Assembly: GCF_003935375.1 (NCBI RefSeq) | Contig: NZ_RHQM01000009.1 | Coordinates: forward strand, 1-64,000 | Source: Stutzerimonas xanthomarina | Lineage (GTDB): Bacteria; Pseudomonadota; Gammaproteobacteria; Pseudomonadales; Pseudomonadaceae | Reading direction: 5' to 3' | DNA length: 64,000 nucleotides | Shown here: positions 62,948 to 64,000 of the stretch, in pieces | How positions within the stretch are numbered: position 1 is the first letter of the stretch | How the letters are laid out: each line of letters opens with the position of its first letter | Notes under the pieces: generated by a model | Told to the model about the DNA's origin: nothing | Database searches by the model: none | The model's input: only the letters and a program-made list of their open reading frames with translations | Program-made: the position numbers and the translations under genes

Positions 62948-64000
62948 TCAGTACTCCAGGCCCAGGCGCTTGTCGGCCATTTCGCTGATTTCGCGGTAGG
63001 CTGCTGCGTCGTTCTGCAGCGTGGTCTCGCGAGCCGGGAACATTTCCTGCAGCTTGCTGGACCAGGCCTGCGAACGGTACTGCTCGGGGAAGCAGCGCTC
63101 GAGCAGGTCGAGCATGATCGAAACGGTCACCGAAGCACCCGGCGAAGCGCCGAGCAGCGCGGCGATGGTGCCGTCTTTCGCCGCGACCAGTTCGGTGCCG
63201 AACTGCAGGATGCCACCCTTCTTCGGGTCCTTCTTGATGATCTGCACGCGCTGGCCGGCGATCTCCAGACGCCAGTCCTCGGCCTTGGCCTCGGGATAGA
63301 AACCACGCAGGGTTTCCAGGCGGTCCTCCATGGACTGCATCACTTCCTTGATCAGGTAGCGGGTCAGGTCCATGTTGTCGCGTGCCACGGCCATCATCGG
63401 GCCGATGTTGCTCGGCCGAATTGACAGCGGCAGGTCCATGAACGAACCGCGCTTGAGGAACTTGGTGGTGAAGCCGGCGTAGGGCCCGAACAGCAGGGAC
63501 TTCTTGCCGTCGACGACACGGGTGTCCAGGTGCGGTACGGACATCGGCGGCGCGCCGACTGCTGCCAGGCTGTAGACCTTGGCCTGGTGCTGCTTGACGA
63601 TTTCCGGGTTGTCGCAGCGCAGCCACTGGCCGCTGACCGGGAAGCCGCCGAAGCCCTTGCCTTCGTCGATACCGGACATCTGCAGCAGCGGCAGCGCAGC
63701 GCCACCGGCGCCGAGGAAGACGAAGCCGGATTGCACCTGGCGCGATTCGCCGGTGCGAGTGTTCTTGATGTCGACCTTCCAGCCGCTGGCCGTACGGTCG
63801 AGACCGGTGACCTTCTGGTTGTAGGACACCTTGACCCCAGCACTGCGCGACAGATAGCCGAGCAGTTGGCTGGTCACCGCACCGAAATTGACGTCGGTAC
63901 CGTTCATGGCGCGAGTTGCAGCGATAGGCTCGTCAGCGGCGCGGCCCGGCATCATCAGCGGCATCCACTCGGCCAGAGTCGCGCGATCCTCGCTGTACTC
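62948..64000 (-). CDS. mqo: Malate:quinone oxidoreductase, 3' part (cut by window edge)
   Basis: The C-terminal ~350 residues of Mqo, a membrane-associated FAD enzyme that oxidises malate to oxaloacetate and passes electrons to ubiquinone, often replacing NAD-malate dehydrogenase in pseudomonads. Blocks include [73 protein letters not shown] and [20 protein letters not shown]. The reading frame is open to base 64000, so the N-terminus with the FAD-binding GxGxxG lies outside the window. It complements fumarase within the window for malate oxidation. Confidence 0.95.
   Translation of the reverse strand, partial: EYSEDRATLAEWMPLMMPGRAADEPIAATRAMNGTDVNFGAVTSQLLGYLSRSAGVKVSYNQKVTGLDRTASGWKVDIKNTRTGESRQVQSGFVFLGAGGAALPLLQMSGIDEGKGFGGFPVSGQWLRCDNPEIVKQHQAKVYSLAAVGAPPMSVPHLDTRVVDGKKSLLFGPYAGFTTKFLKRGSFMDLPLSIRPSNIGPMMAVARDNMDLTRYLIKEVMQSMEDRLETLRGFYPEAKAEDWRLEIAGQRVQIIKKDPKKGGILQFGTELVAAKDGTIAALLGASPGASVTVSIMLDLLERCFPEQYRSQAWSSKLQEMFPARETTLQNDAAAYREISEMADKRLGLEY

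Overview
The window comes from a GC-rich gammaproteobacterial chromosome, almost certainly a Pseudomonadaceae member of the Pseudomonas stutzeri (Stutzerimonas) type. The basis is the MvaT-type H-NS analogue, the mvaT-purU/sbcB, pykA-fumA, olsBA, folM-folX, cysZ, ackA-pta and mqo neighbourhoods familiar from pseudomonads, and the codon use. Species identity is inference. It is mostly ordinary core chromosome with about 70 genes; there is no CRISPR array, rRNA operon, complete prophage or complete insertion sequence.

Left part (1-21.5 kb). The first ~650 bases carry a truncated IS5-family transposase and one IS end. Then come a HerA/YjgR-like ATPase, a small protein and purU (minus strand), mvaT, and sbcB. 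Next is a tightly coupled six-gene operon of membrane proteins plus a MoxR AAA+ ATPase (RDD, SpoIIM, DUF4129, DUF4350, MoxR, DUF58), the most interesting poorly understood system here. A minus-strand trio (lipoprotein, DUF4124, PilZ) faces it. pykA, a ferredoxin reductase overlapping a membrane diguanylate cyclase, fumarase and an Aer-type PAS chemoreceptor follow.

Middle part (21.5-40 kb). A VF530 protein and a DJ-1/PfpI protein are followed by a lipid-centred stretch: phospholipase-D/cardiolipin-synthase-like protein, acyl-CoA-dehydrogenase-like protein, the ornithine-lipid genes olsB-olsA behind a Pho-box-like triple repeat, and ACP phosphodiesterase. A class II aldolase, a flavodoxin, a PilZ-like protein, folM-folX (without folE between them), a DUF1244-HopJ pair and cysZ follow. 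Directly after cysZ lies the 3' piece of a tRNA-Leu gene, which looks like an attachment-site scar. A nemRA-like TetR/old-yellow-enzyme pair, glutathione peroxidase, SlyD-like isomerase, ackA-pta (acetate/acetyl-phosphate) and an acyltransferase close this part.

Right part (40-64 kb). A CHASE-type hybrid histidine kinase with three receivers (the middle one lacking the phospho-accepting aspartate) sits upstream of a REC-PAS-GGDEF-EAL regulator. After an OmpA-like lipoprotein, a metallo-hydrolase, an acyl-CoA ligase, a LysE exporter, a hydroxyacid dehydrogenase and rsmC comes a yybP-ykoY manganese riboswitch controlling a Gdt1/UPF0016 Mn exporter. A M48 lipoprotein protease and a dCache chemoreceptor flank a ~194-bp MITE-like palindromic element. 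SRAP (YedK-type), two small overlapping genes, an acyltransferase, a DUF1329 protein, a YajG-like lipoprotein and the 3' part of malate:quinone oxidoreductase (cut by the window edge) finish it.

Recurring themes are cyclic-di-GMP and chemotaxis signalling (two GGDEF proteins, two PilZ-like proteins, two chemoreceptors), membrane-lipid remodelling, and central carbon metabolism (pyruvate kinase, fumarase, acetate pathway, malate oxidation). All start-site choices are read from ribosome-binding sites and overlaps in the sequence; functions come from recognised family motifs and were not checked by database search.
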